NCBI RefSeq assembly: GCF_042477335.2
Contig: NC_091245.1
Coordinates: 229,399,501 to 229,463,500 of the forward strand
DNA: 64,000 bases
Source of the DNA: Ovis canadensis
Lineage: Eukaryota > Chordata > Mammalia > Artiodactyla > Bovidae
Direction of reading: 5' to 3'
The notes beneath the pieces are model-generated. The model saw only the letters and a program-made list of their open reading frames with translations. It made no database searches and had not been told where the DNA came from. Position 1 is the stretch's first letter; each line of letters starts with the position of its first letter. Shown piece by piece: positions 11,100 through 21,999 of this stretch. A program made the translations under genes and the position numbers.

Positions 11100-11245
11100 A
11101 CTCGTACAGCATAAGTGCCTCATTACACAATTGAGAAATCCAGGGGCCAGAGAGGAACGTGATTCATGACTTTCTACCAACAAGGGTATACCTGGTAGTG
11201 GAGGCCAGATCTCCTGGATCCTGGCTCAGTGCTCTTTTTCTATCA
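11100..11245 (+). mobile_element. Probable MIR SINE
   Basis: A diverged stretch resembling the MIR 3' half: 'acaattgagaaatccagggg ccagagagg', then 'ctggtagtggaggccagatc' and 'gctcagtgctctttttctat'. Confidence 0.5.
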
Positions 11246-11942
11246 TATGCCAAAATGAAGACCTCACGTCCTTCTGGCTGAGATATGTGATGGCGTTAAC
11301 AAAAGTGTAAATAAACTGCAGGTAATCAGGCAGAGGCTGGAAACACAAAGAACAGGAAATCATTTAGGAGCATGGAGACCCGAATGAGAGCACCTCATCA
11401 CAGCCAGAAATGCAGGAGAGGGTCTCCAGCAAACTGTACATGCTGGGGTCAGGACCACAGTGTGAAGCAGTGATAATGCACCAGCTGGCACAGGCTGAAA
11501 GCCAAAGGGCAGGTGGAAAGACATGGAAAGGGCTTTAGTGAAGAGAGTCAGTTCTTGGAAAGCTATTCCAGGCCTAGAGAAAGGAACAGACAAGGAGTGA
11601 GTCAGTGGGGACCAAACCTCTTATGGAAAATGCCCTGGGCTCTGTTAACTTAAGGTCACTGGTGAGTCAGCACTATAGCTAAGATGGTAACCCAGGTTGA
11701 GTCCTGGAAATTTGATGAAAAAGTTTTGACTCTAGGGTATAGTAGGGATCAAAAACTGAAATGCCTTCAGTAGCTGGAGAGATAATGAAAATAAATTATA
11801 TGAGCAGGGTGAAGTAAAGCCTTTGCCCCGCTACCTCTTTTCATTCCTCTCAAACCAGTTTTCAAAAAGATCATTAACAGTAAGGAACGGGTCACTTAAG
11901 GCAGAAATTTGATTTTTCATATGGTTCATCAAATGTACTACA
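11246..11942. other. Unique DNA, no gene recognised
   Basis: Minus-strand open frames at 11360-11593 and 11831-12067 have no recognisable domain and no splice context. I treat them as chance. Confidence 0.5.
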
Positions 11943-14026
11943 TTAGAGTTCCAAAGAACAGCAAGGAGAGATAAGAAAGCCGTCCTAAGTGAACAATGCA
12001 ACGAAGTAGAGGAAAACAATAGAATGGGAAAGATCAGAGATCTCTTCAAGAAAATTAGAGATACCAAGGTAACATTTCATGCAAAATTGGCACAATAAAA
12101 GAAAGAAGTGGTATGGACCTAACAGAAGCAGAAAACATTAAGAAGAGGTGACAAGAATATATAGAAGAACTATGCAGAAAAGATCTTAGTGACCCAGATA
12201 ACCACAATGGTGTGATCACTCAACTAAAGCCAGACATCTTGGAGTACAAAGTCAAATGGGCCTTAAGAAGCATCACTACAACAGAAAGCTAGTGGAGGTG
12301 ATGAAATTCCAACTGAAACTTTTCAAATCCTAAAAGATGCTGTGAAAGTGCTGCATTCAATATGCCAGCAAATTTGGAAAACTCTGCAGTAGCCACAGGA
12401 CTGGAAAAGGTCAGTTTTCATTCCAATCCCAAAGAAAGGCAATGCCAAAGAATGTGCAAACTACCATACAGTTGCACTCATTTCACATGCTAGGAAGGTA
12501 ATGCTCAAAATCCTTCAAGCCAGACCTCAACAGTATGTGAACTGAGAACTTTCAGGTGTATAAGCTGGATTTAGAAAAGGCAGAAGAACCAGAGATCAAA
12601 TTGCCAATATCCATTGGATCATAGAAAAAGCAAGGGAATTCCAGAAAAACATTTACTTCTGCTTCATTGACTACACTAAAGCCTTTGTGTGGATTACAAC
12701 AAACTGTGGAAAATCCTTAAAGTGATGGGAATACCAGACCTCCTTACCTGCCTCCTGAGAAATCTGTATGCAGGTCAAGAAGCAACAGTTAGAAACAGAC
12801 ATGGAAAGGACTGGTTCAAAATTAGAAAAGGAGTATGTCAAGGCTGTATATTGTCACCCTACTTATTTAACTTATATGCAGAGTACATTATGTGAAATGC
12901 CAGGCTGGATGAAGCACAAGGTAGGATCAAGATTGCTGGGAGAAGTATCAACAACCTCAGATATGCAGATGACACCACCTTTATGGCAGAAAGTGAAGAG
13001 GAACTAAAGAGCCTCTTCATGAGGGTGAAAGAGGAGCATGAGAAAGCTGGCTTAAAACTCAACATTCAAGAAATGAAGATCATGGCATCCAGTCCCATCA
13101 CTTCATGGCAAATAGAAGGGGGAAAACAGAAGCTGTGACAGATTTTCTTTTCTTGGGCTTCAAATCACTGCAGATGGTGACTGCAGCCATGAAATTAAAA
13201 GACACTTGCTCCTTGGAAGGAAAACTATGACAAAACTAGGCAGTGTATTAAATAGCAGAGACATCACTATGCCAACAAAGGTCCATACAGTCAAAGCTAT
13301 GATTTTTCTAGTAATCATGTACGGATGTGAGAGTTGGACTATAAAGAAGGCTGAGAGCCAAAGAACTGATGCTTTTGAATTCTGCTGGAGAAGACTCTTG
13401 AGAGTCCCTTGGACTGCAAGGAGATCAAACCAGTCAATCCTAAAGGAAATCAACCTGGAATATTCTTTGGAAGCACTGGTGCTGAAGCTGAAGTTCCAAT
13501 ACTTTGGCCACCTGATGCAAAGAGCCAACTCACTGGGAAAGGCCCTGATGCTGGGAAAGATTGAAGGCTTTTTGGAGAATGGGGCAGCAGAGAATGAGAT
13601 GGTTAGATAGCATCACTGACTCAATGCACATGACTGCGCAAATTCTGGGAGCTAGTAAAGGACAGGGAAGCCTGGTGTGCTGTAGTCTGCTGCTGCTGCT
13701 GCTGCTAAGTTGCTTCAGCCATGTCCGACTCTGTGCGACCCCATAGACGGCAGCCCACCAGGCTCCCCTGTCCCAGGGATTCTCTAGGCAAGAACACTGG
13801 AGTGGGTTGCCATTTCCTTCTCCAATGTATGAAAGCGAAAAGTTAAAGTGAAGTCACTCAGTCACAACTGACTTTCGCGACCCCATGTACTGCAGCCTAC
13901 CAGGCTCCTCCGTCCATGGGATTTTCCCAGCAAGAGTACTGGAGTGGGCTGCCATTGCCTTCTCCCGTGCTGTAGTCTATGGGGTTGCAAAGAGTTGGAC
14001 ACAACTTAGCAACTGAACAACAACAA
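11943..14026 (+). mobile_element. BovB (RTE) LINE, 5' truncated
   Basis: It starts at 'gagttccaaagaacagcaag', just past the endonuclease-RT linker, and runs through the reverse transcriptase to the BovB 3' end and a short (aac)n tail near 14026. Recognisable coding remnants include RKGVCQGCILSPYLFNLYAE (about 12820-12890) and an RYADD-like block near 12958. Several frameshifts and stops split the RT, for instance before 'cactttgtgtggattacaac', where the canonical sequence around the domain is broken. A BOV-A2 inserted at 13689-13966 is nested in it. Confidence 0.93.
13689..13966 (-). mobile_element. BOV-A2 SINE nested in BovB
   Basis: A dimeric SINE in reverse orientation. The (AGC)n tail appears as gctgctgctgctgctg at the left, followed by two related monomers. 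The perfect 12-bp duplication gtgctgtagtct at 13677-13688 and 13967-13978 splits the BovB host sequence exactly. Confidence 0.93.
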
Positions 14027-14039
14027 CTTTTCTTTAGGC

Positions 14040-14482
14040 AAATTAGATTAGAGTTCTTTTACAAATTAACCTCAGTAATATTATCCAAAGACAAACTCAC
14101 ATATTCAGACATACATACATCCAGACAGACACCATGAGATATCTAGCTTTATTTTCTAAACTTAGTCATGAATCTGATATCACAATATAAAACTTACTAA
14201 TTGTAAATAACAGTTGAAATAAGAAAATTTTTAAATGTTTCATTCCCTTTTTTTGTCTCCTCAGTTTCAGAAATTAGAGATGGTCCAGATACAGAGATAG
14301 TGATAAGTGATTCAGAGAGCTCTGGTCTCAAGGCACAGGAAGCAAAAATCAGGTTCTCCTAATAGGAGTTATTTCCTCAGGGAAAGCATTCTAAAGAGAT
14401 TTTTTCCTTTAAGCTTTCTCTACTGTTTGGGAGTTAAACTGATTAGGGGCCTGTTAACCTTTTACTCAGCATTCAATAAACT
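14040..14482. other. Unique AT-rich DNA
   Basis: Nothing recognisable. A plus-strand open frame at 14307-14489 has no support. Confidence 0.4.
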
Positions 14483-14608
14483 AAGATGATGGCATCCGAT
14501 CCTATCACTTTATGGCAAACAGATGGGGAAAAAATGGAAACAGTAACAGACTTTATTTTCCTGGGCTCCAAAATCATAAAGATTCAGACATGACTGAGTG
14601 ACTGAATG
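14483..14608 (+). mobile_element. Short internally deleted BovB fragment
   Basis: The BovB RT-C-terminal words 'gatggcatccgatcctatca' and 'cctgggctccaaaatca' are followed immediately by the extreme 3' end 'cagacatgactgagtgactg'. The roughly 0.5 kb that normally separates them is absent. Confidence 0.75.
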
Positions 14609-14689
14609 ACAAACCTTGCTGGCATTGTGTAATTAATTGGCAGAAGTGAATATTCATAATTTTCATAGATACCTCATTTTCTTTCTTTT

Positions 14690-15779
14690 TAATCGTTTTG
14701 AAAAGTTGGTCAGCCAGTATAACAAGGGCATTTTGCGTATAACTCAGACCAACCTAAATTTTCTTTTTGACTAAAAGTAGCCAAATCCTTATCTAAGTCT
14801 TCTTTAAAGGCGGAATTAAGCAAAGCATCATTTTGGTGGTTAGAGGTGCCAAGCCAGAATATTGCTTACAAGTTTTTTCTTTCCAATTTCCCACAATAGT
14901 CTGGATTGATTATTCTGATCTTCCCTTGCGTTGTTAAACCTTTGTCCAGTTTACAGTTTTTGGAGAAACCTCTGGGATCGTTTCAGGTAATTGCCGAGCT
15001 AATTCCTTGCATTCATTGTGATTGTCTGGACTATGTGATTTAAAGTCCATTAAGGGGCTTTTCCTTCCTGCTTTCTCTCTTCATTCCCTTGCTTTGCTTT
15101 ACGGAATGTAACAGCTGTATTAGTTGATACAGATCAGAAAACCTGGCTTATAGGACCAGATGGTTAACTCAAACTCCTTAGCAAATCCCAATGGACCCTG
15201 ACTCGGATCAGGAAATTCTTTAGCTAAGGCCCTAAGTTCTGTTTGGGTCCAGGGTATATAGATAAACACTGAGGACAGTTCATTTCTCCCTGTAATAGGT
15301 TTCTCCTTAAAAGAGCTATAATCACTTCTGATTTTTTTTTTTTAATCCTCTTTTGCTGGGGAAAAGGGAGCAGCAGGAAGCAAAAGAGTTGGAAGAGAAA
15401 AAGTCTGGGCCAGGCAGTTCGGATGGAAAAGGATACACAGGAGGAGCAGAGGGAGAGGGAGAGGCGGTGCTGGTGGCCTTTCTTAGTTCTGATAGAGTTT
15501 CAAGCAATTTCTTGTTGGTTTCCTGCAAAGAAATTACTCTATCATTTCCTCTTTTAGAAGTTTCTAGACACCAAAACATTCCATTCAGTCTGTTTGATCT
15601 CATGATTGGCTCTTTTTTTTTTTTTCTAACTGTGCACACAAAAATATCAATTTTGGAGTATCAAAAGAACCCCAAATTTGCCATTTTAGTTGAGATCCCC
15701 TTTAGTATAATTTCCAAATTAAGTAGGTACTTACAAGTTTTATAAGTACATAACCCTGGCTGGAGTGTTAGAAGCTGGT
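14690..15779 (-). pseudogene. Class I endogenous retrovirus gag remnant
   Basis: Read on the minus strand, the segment carries gag-like coding pieces in order. A matrix C-terminal part with a proline-rich linker lies at 15639-15322 (105 residues open, with SPSPSAPPVYPFPSELPG). A capsid-like block follows at about 15270-15125, where one frame reads PWTQTELRALAKEF and GPLGFAKEFEL. Less intact capsid sequence continues toward 14690. Stops and frame changes separate the pieces, so no Gag can be made. No pol or env is recognisable to the left, so the provirus is truncated or the rest is lost. The plus-strand ORF at 15353-15745 is the antisense shadow of this region. Class assignment rests on capsid resemblance only. 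Confidence 0.6.
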
Positions 15780-15795
15780 TTCTGATGCCCCTGGT

Positions 15796-16014
15796 GGCTC
15801 AGACAGTAAAGTGTCTGCCTACAGTGCTGGAGACCTGGGTTTGATCCCTGGGTCAGAAAGATCCTCTGGAGAAGGAAATGGCAACCCACTCCAGTACTCT
15901 TGCCTGGAAAATCCCATGGACAGAGGAGCCTAGTAGGCTATAGTCCATGGGGTTGCAAAGAGTCGGGCATGGGGTTGCAAAGAGTCGGACATGACTGGGC
16001 GACTTCACTTCACT
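15796..16014 (+). mobile_element. Bov-tA SINE within the ERV
   Basis: The tRNA-like head (ggctcagacagtaaagtgtc, B box gggtttgatccctgggtc) is followed by the usual body. The 16-bp duplication ttctgatgcccctggt lies at 15780-15795 and 16015-16030, just outside the element. It carries an internal duplication of 'catggggttgcaaagagtcgg' at about 15948-15989. Confidence 0.9.
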
Positions 16015-16030
16015 TCTGATGCCCCTGGTT

Positions 16031-16799
16031 TCTGTGTTTGAGTGAATCTATTTTCAATTTTTAGTTGAATCTGTCAGGGATAACAATCAGTGGTGAAACT
16101 GTGGTGGGCCAGTGTGCCGCTTGTGAGCTTAACTCCTCCAGGAGTCATCCCGGAGTCGCTTCAGCCCTTTCATGTGCCTCAGTTAACTCCCTTCCGCACC
16201 CTAAGATCACTGAGTGGCCCGTTCTTACCTGTGCCACTTGGGTGAGCAAGCATTGTAATTAATAAGTGTGGCAGTGGAGAGTCCCTGTGGGACTACCACA
16301 TAGTATAGGACTCAGCCTCTACCACTCCTATAAATTTCTCAGTCATCTGAGAAAACTGTAACTGGCCGGGAGGAGTCTTGTCCCTTTCCTTTGGAACAAA
16401 GTTCTCATGTAATATCTTCACTTTTATCCTGACAAATTTTAGGGAAATTTAGGGAAATCTGAGTGGGGAAAGCTTCAGATCAGCCTCTCACCTAACTACT
16501 CAGCACAGACCACTCTGACTCCGACAACTAAGCAACCTTGGTGTCTTTTAACCAAGTCCCACTCAGTGTCTAGATGATAGGTGGGTACACCCCCATATCT
16601 TTCAAAGTTCCAGTATCTTTCAGCTGAGAGGGGGCAGGTAACCTGCTCCACCACTAAATAAAACTCAGGATCATCAATCAAAACAGGAGATCTGAGAACC
16701 AGGAGACACTTACCCAAGTTTGTCTAGACTCCCCAAAGAGGAAGATGGGCACAAGGGGCACTGCTGGTACCAGGAACTGCTGGTTCCTCATACAGTTCA
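16031..16799 (-). other. ERV 5' leader / gag start region, decayed
   Basis: It lies between the gag remnant and the LTR end, in the position of a retroviral leader. On the minus strand there is a donor-like 'ttgggtaagtgtctcctgg' near 16716. No intact reading frame is seen, and the primer-binding site could not be assigned. Confidence 0.4.
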
Positions 16800-16915
16800 G
16801 GTCAAGGAGGGAAGTCCACTCTGGGTCACTTTGTCAGCTGCCATAATTGTTGACTTAAAAAGATGCACAAATGTGAGAATTGCGAATTAAGTTTTATTTA
16901 GGGCTAGCTGAGGTG
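16800..16915 (-). repeat. ERV LTR, R/U5 part
   Basis: The minus strand reads ctcagctagccctaaataaaacttaattcgc. The AATAAAA polyadenylation signal near 16883-16889 is followed by a U5-like T/C-rich stretch. The upstream (U3) part of the same LTR appears to continue at 18727, separated by a later BovB insertion. Confidence 0.5.
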
Positions 16916-18726
16916 CTGTCATTTTGCTTTTTTGCAGTTCTTTTCCATGAGGATGGTCTTGATCCCTGTCTCCTGTACAATGTCATGAACCTCCATCCAT
17001 AGTTCATCAGGCACTCTATCTATCAGATCTAGGCCCTTAAATCTATTTCTCACTTCCACTGTATAATCATAAGGGATTTGATTTAGCTCATACCTGAATG
17101 GTCTAGTGGTTTCCCCTACTTTCTTTAATTTAAGTCTGAATTTGGCAATAAGGAGTTCATGATCTGAGCCACAGTCAGCTCCTGGTCATGTTTTTGTGGA
17201 CTGTATAGAGCTGCTCCATATTTGGCTGCAAAGAATATAATCAATCTGATTTCAGTGTTGACCATCTGGTGATGTCCATGTGTAGAGTCTTCTCTTGTGT
17301 TGTTGGAAGAGGGTGTTTGCTATGACCAGTGCATTTTCTTGGCAAAACTCTATTAGTCTTTGCCCTGCTTCATTCCGTATTCCAAGGCCAAATTTGCCTG
17401 TTACTCCAAGTGTTTCTTGACTTCCTACTTTTGCATTCCAGTCCCCTATAATGAAAAGGACATCTTTTTGGGGTGTTAGTTCGAAAAGGTCTTGTAGGTC
17501 TTCATAGAACCATTCAACTTCAGCTTCTTCAGTGTTCCTGGTTGGGGCATAGAATTGGATTACTGTCATGTTGAATGGCTTGCCTTGGAAATGAAAAGAG
17601 ATCATTCTGTCGCTTTTGAGATTGCATCCAAGTACTGCATTTTGGACTCTTTTGTTGACCATGATGGTTACTCCATTTCTTCTGAGGGATTCTTGCCCAC
17701 AGTAGTAGATATAATGGTCATCTGAGTTAAATTCACCCATTCCAGTCCATTTTAGTTCGCTGATTCCTAGAATGTCAACGTTCACTGTTGCCATCTCCTG
17801 TTTGACCACTTCCAATTTGCCTTGATTCATGGACCTGACATTCCAGGTTCCTATGCAATATTGCTCTTTACAGTATCGGACCTTGCTTCTGTCACGAGTC
17901 ACATCCACAACTGGGTATTGTTTTTGCTTTGGCTCCATTCCTTCATTCTTTCTGGAGTTATTTCTCCACTGATCTCCAGTAGCATATTGGGCACCTACTG
18001 ACTTGGGGAGTTCCTCTTTCAGTATCCTATCATTTTGCCTTTTCATACTGTTCATGGGGTTCTCAAGGGAAGAATACCGAAGTGGTTTGCCATTCCCTTT
18101 TCCAGTGGACAACATTGTATCAGATCCCTCCACCATGCCTGCCTGTCTTGGGGGTGACTGCAGCCATGAAATTAAAAGATGATTACTCCTTGGAAGGAAA
18201 GTTATGACCAACCTAGATAGCATATTCAAAAGCAGAGACATTACTTTGGCAACAAAGGTCCATCTAGTCAAGGCTATGGTTTTTCCAGTGGTCATGTATG
18301 GATGTGAGAGTTGGACTGTGAAGAAAGCTGAGCACTGAAGAATTGATGCTTTTGAACTGTGGTGTTGGAGAAGACTCTTGAGAGTCCCTTGGACTGCAAG
18401 GAGATCCAACCAGTCTATTCTAAAGGAGATCAGCCCTGGGATTTCTTTGGAGGGAATGATGCTAAAGCTGAAACTCCAGTACTTTGGCCACCTCATGCGA
18501 AGAGTTGACTCATTGGAAAAGACTCTGATGCTGGGAGGGATTGGGGGCAGGAGGAGAAGGGGACGACAGAGGATGAGATGGCTGGATGGCATCACTGACT
18601 CAATGGACATGAGTTTGGGTGAACTCTGGGAGTTGGTGATGGACAGGGAGGCCTGGTGTGCTGCAATTCATGGGGTCGCAACGAGTCGGACACGACTGAG
18701 CTACTGAATTGAACTGAACTGAACTT
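16916..18726 (+). mobile_element. BovB LINE with inverted 5' half (twin priming)
   Basis: Its 3' part (about 18151-18726) is in plus orientation, from 'ggtgactgcagccatgaaat' to the 3' end 'gaattgaactgaactgaac'. Its 5' part (about 18150-16916) is BovB endonuclease sequence in minus orientation. The two arms meet at 18150/18151 at a run of G's. The middle of the element (most of the RT) is missing. This is the signature of twin-primed reverse transcription with internal deletion. It is inserted in the ERV LTR, which dates it after the retrovirus. Confidence 0.85.
17252..18148 (-). pseudogene. BovB endonuclease domain, isolated and inverted
   Basis: One open minus-strand frame reads GTWNVRSMNQGKLEVVKQEM, ILGISELKWTGMGEF, FYAPT and IGDWNAKVGSQE. 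These are the ordered motifs of an AP-like endonuclease of an RTE LINE. The frame ends at TGA 17254-17252 after YTWTSPDGQH, plausibly a CGA to TGA change; beyond it, homology continues to about 16916 without a frame. Upstream (to 18610) the frame happens to stay open through antisense 3' BovB sequence, so the apparent 452-residue protein is an inversion artefact. No reverse transcriptase follows, so it is inert as a mobile element. Confidence 0.9.
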
Positions 18727-19240
18727 GTGGAAGCGATAAGGGAAATTAGTTAGTCAGGTGGGACGTTTTGGGTATTCTTTAGTTGAGATGGCATTTGTAG
18801 TTGTACATCGGGTGGAAGTTTTCTGGGCAGGGGGTGGTAAGTCCCAGGTATATGCAACAGGGCCCGGAGCATCAGGGCAGGACCTAAAGTTCCGTTTTGT
18901 TTTCCCTGAGGTCAGATGATTCAGCAAGGGCCTTTGACCATTGTTTTCTTTTCTAGGCCCAAAGACTCATTTTTATCTCAGAGCAGGAGCAGGAGGTGGG
19001 ATGGAGTTTATATCTAAAGATCAAGGGAAACAGGCTCTGCTTCCCCAAGGACTCAGGCCAACTTTCAGCTTGAATGAAGATTCATACAGCTGCAAATCCC
19101 TTATCTAAGTCTAAATCCTTATCCGTTGTGGCCAGACAGGATTTGGAACTCAGTAGCTTTCAGATTTACAGGGCCTTTGCCACAGAGCATAAAGAGAGAA
19201 CTCTCAGGCAGTGCCCTACTGACAAACACTCCATTTTTCT
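18727..19240 (-). repeat. Probable ERV LTR, U3 part
   Basis: It lies directly beyond the BovB 3' end. On the minus strand it is a non-coding, moderately GC-rich block leading toward 'ttcccttatcgcttccac', and across the BovB into 'cctcagctagccctaaataaaac', the order expected of U3 then R. The outer LTR boundary could not be fixed. Confidence 0.4.
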
Positions 19241-19750
19241 GCAGCAAAGCATATAAATATTCAGAAATCAAGTGAGATAAACAGTATAAAGAATTTCACA
19301 TAAGTTCTAGTCAACTTTTGCCACCAAATGAGATTGTTTCAAACCTGTAAAAAAACATATTAAGTCTTCAAAGTCATGGGGATTTCAGAATTACTGATAG
19401 GAGATTGTGAACCTGCTATAAGGAAGAGACACAACCATTGAGTAATGGCTACATACTCCATGAATTAACAGACACAAAATATGTGTGCCTGATGACCTCT
19501 ACCCTTTGGCAAATTTGTTTATATCTTTATTAACTGGCCATATCCCTGCTGTCTCCCCTTTGGTCCCAGGGGAAAGGCAGTGCTTTCCCCCTAGCTGGGG
19601 CATATGCTTCTCTTAATTTTCCCAGCGCACCTGAAACAGGCTGTCAGGGAATCTTAGCACAGGCAGTCATGTTCTTCCAGCTGCTCTTAGAAGTGTCTTC
19701 TCTCAGAAATGCCTCCCCCAGTGGGCCCTGCCTTGACTGCCTCCCTGTTG
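19241..19750. other. Unique DNA, no gene recognised
   Basis: No repeat family or gene could be assigned. Confidence 0.4.
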
Positions 19751-19761
19751 AGCTCCCAACT

Positions 19762-19880
19762 TTCTTTTCTTCCTCTTTTTTTGGCAGTACCATGCAGCTT
19801 GTTGGGATCAGGGATCGAATCTGGACCAGCTCTCATCAATGAAAGCTCCTAGTCCTAACCTCTGGACTATGGTAATTCCC
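19762..19880 (-). mobile_element. CHR-2-like SINE
   Basis: A diverged copy with 'gggatcagggatcgaatctg' (plus strand) and a head at the right, 'tggactatggtaattccc'. The 11-bp perfect duplication agctcccaact lies at 19751-19761 and 19881-19891. Confidence 0.75.
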
Positions 19881-19891
19881 AGCTCCCAACT

Positions 19892-20424
19892 ATCTTGATG
19901 TAAACTTTCAACAAGGACCCAGAACAAGGAAAAAGTTCTCCTTCCTCTCTAGCTCCTGCCCCTCTTCCATCCTCAGATTTTACTCCCCAGTAGTTTATAA
20001 TTGTGACCCTATTATAAAACCTATATAAACCTATATTCAGACAGCTAAAGAATAATGGGTACACATTCCATTATTCAGGTAGAAGACTGGCACTGGAATT
20101 TTGTTTCCCTTCAAAAGAATCCCCACACTAACCCTCAGGTTATTCTGAGCTCCACCCTCTCTCAGTCCTCAGGGACATTACAACATAACAGCGGCTGGAA
20201 TCAGCAGAATCTGGGTTATGGAATCTCAGTGAGTGTATCCACAATCCACTCTGTGCTAACCTGGATTCGGTGTAGGTCACTTCCTCCATGAAGTCCTGGA
20301 GGAAGATCAGGTGTGTGTATCTCTCCTGCAGCTTTAGGGGTTCTGCTCCTTCTTCACTGTCCGTTACTCCACTAAGAAGAATGTAAACACATCTTCAGTG
20401 ATAACAACCAAGCAGTGCTGTGCT
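19892..20424. other. Unique DNA, no gene recognised
   Basis: A plus-strand open frame at 20055-20291 (78 codons) has no recognisable domain. Confidence 0.4.
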
Positions 20425-20631
20425 GCGTCTATTCACTCAGTTGTGACCGACTCTTTGTGACCCCATGGACTGTAACTGCCAGGCTCCTTTGTCCATGGGG
20501 ATTCTCCAGGCAAGAATACTGCAGTGGATTGCCGTGCCCTCCTCCAGGGGATCTTCCCGACCCAGGGATTGAACCGGGCTGTCCTGCATTGCAGGCGGAC
20601 TCTTTACCAGCTGAGCTACCATAGAAGCCCA
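20425..20631 (-). mobile_element. Bov-tA SINE
   Basis: Complete in body and head: minus strand gggcttctatggtagctcag, then the B box 'gttcaatccctgggtcggga' region. The overlapping open frames on both strands are repeat noise. Confidence 0.9.
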
Positions 20632-20995
20632 TGAAGCTGCGCACAGGCTAAATCGAAACATGGAAAAGAATCCTTTCTCTGATGGAAGATACACTTCTGC
20701 AGGACCTTGGCTTTGTTAAAATACTGCTTTGCAGCAAGACACAGTGGATTTATATTATTAAATAAGGTACTTGGTTTAGCTTCTCAGCATCTCTATTCCG
20801 ATAGCCTCAGTTTACCACAGGAACAATATTTTTGTGTCTAGAAGTAGGAGCGTTCCAAAACAACATGCCCAAAGATAAAAATGGAAGTCTCTTATTTCAA
20901 TGAAGATTACTGTTGAAGATCTCATAAGAGTTCCTCCCATTTCTGGGCTACTGAAGGTTTATAAAGATCAGGGTACTAATCTCGACACATTCCAG
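20632..20995. other. Unique DNA, no gene recognised
   Basis: Nothing recognisable apart from the microsatellite that follows. Confidence 0.4.
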
Positions 20996-20996
20996 G

Positions 20997-21019
20997 GTGT
21001 GTGTGTGTGTGTGTGTGTG
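20997..21019 (+). repeat. (GT)n microsatellite
   Basis: About 11.5 uninterrupted GT units. Confidence 0.95.
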
Positions 21020-21440
21020 ATATTATAATTAATAGGTAACTGTGGGGTGATACATGATAATGTGTGCATACCTGTTGCTCAATAATCCTTGAAAATCTTT
21101 CATTCAATCATTTTAGCATCTAAATTTATGATCTTTGCCTAAATTATTACAATATTGGTGGCAAAAATGGTAATATTTCTGACTCAATATTTTCTTTTTA
21201 CATTTACTAGTTAGCAGTCTTTGAAAGAAGAAAGCTTACTTACACCACCATTTTTAAGTGTCACTATGAACTATTGGATAATTTTCTGATTCAACAGAAT
21301 CATTATCATTATTCATGTTTTGTTTTATTTTATTCAAGTATAGTTGCTGTACAATGTTCCTGGTGTCCAATATAGTTATTAACAATTTTTGGAGGTTATA
21401 ATCCATTTACATTTATAAAATATTGGCTATATTCTCCATG

Positions 21441-21719
21441 GAGAAGGCAATGGCACCCTACTCCAGTACTCTTGCCTGGAAAATCCCATGGATGGAGGAG
21501 CCTGGTAGGCTGCAGTCCATGGGGTCACTAAGAGTTGGGCACGACTGAGTGACCTCACTTTCACTTTTCACTTTCATGCATTGGAGAAGGAAATGGCAAC
21601 CCACTCCAGTGTTCTTGCCTGGAGAATCCCAGGGACGGGGGAGCCTGGTGGGCTGCCGAGTATGGGATCACACAGAGTCGGACGCGACTGAAGTGACTTA
21701 GCAGTAGCAGCAGTAGCAA
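21441..21719 (+). mobile_element. BOV-A2 SINE
   Basis: Two monomers (gagaaggcaatggcaccc... and ggagaaggaaatggcaac...) and a (AGC/AGT)n tail. The 10-bp duplication attctccatg lies at 21431-21440 and 21720-21729. Confidence 0.95.
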
Positions 21720-21999
21720 ATTCTCCATGTTGTACAATGTATCCTTGTAGTTTATTTTCTACCTAATAGTTTGTACTTCTCACTCCCCCATCCCTTTCTT
21801 GCCCCTCCCTGCTTCCTTTTCCCCACTGGTAAGCATTAGTTTGTTCTCTCTACCTGTGAGTCTGTTTCTTTTATGTTAAATTCAGTATGTTATTGCATTT
21901 TTTTTTTTTAGATTCCACATATAAGGCATATCAGTAGACAGTATTTGTCTTTCTCTGTCTGACTTATTTTACTTACCATAATGCCCTCCAAGTCCATCA

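Noticed and set aside
15353..15745. 130-codon plus-strand frame
   Set aside because: Antisense of the ERV gag matrix/linker region.
17252..18610. A 452-codon minus-strand open frame, the longest in the window
   Set aside because: Its first third is antisense 3' BovB and the rest is sense BovB endonuclease, joined by a twin-priming inversion. It is not a gene.
20997..21019. Regular repeat checked as a possible array
   Set aside because: Plain (GT)n microsatellite. No CRISPR-like spacer structure exists anywhere in the window.
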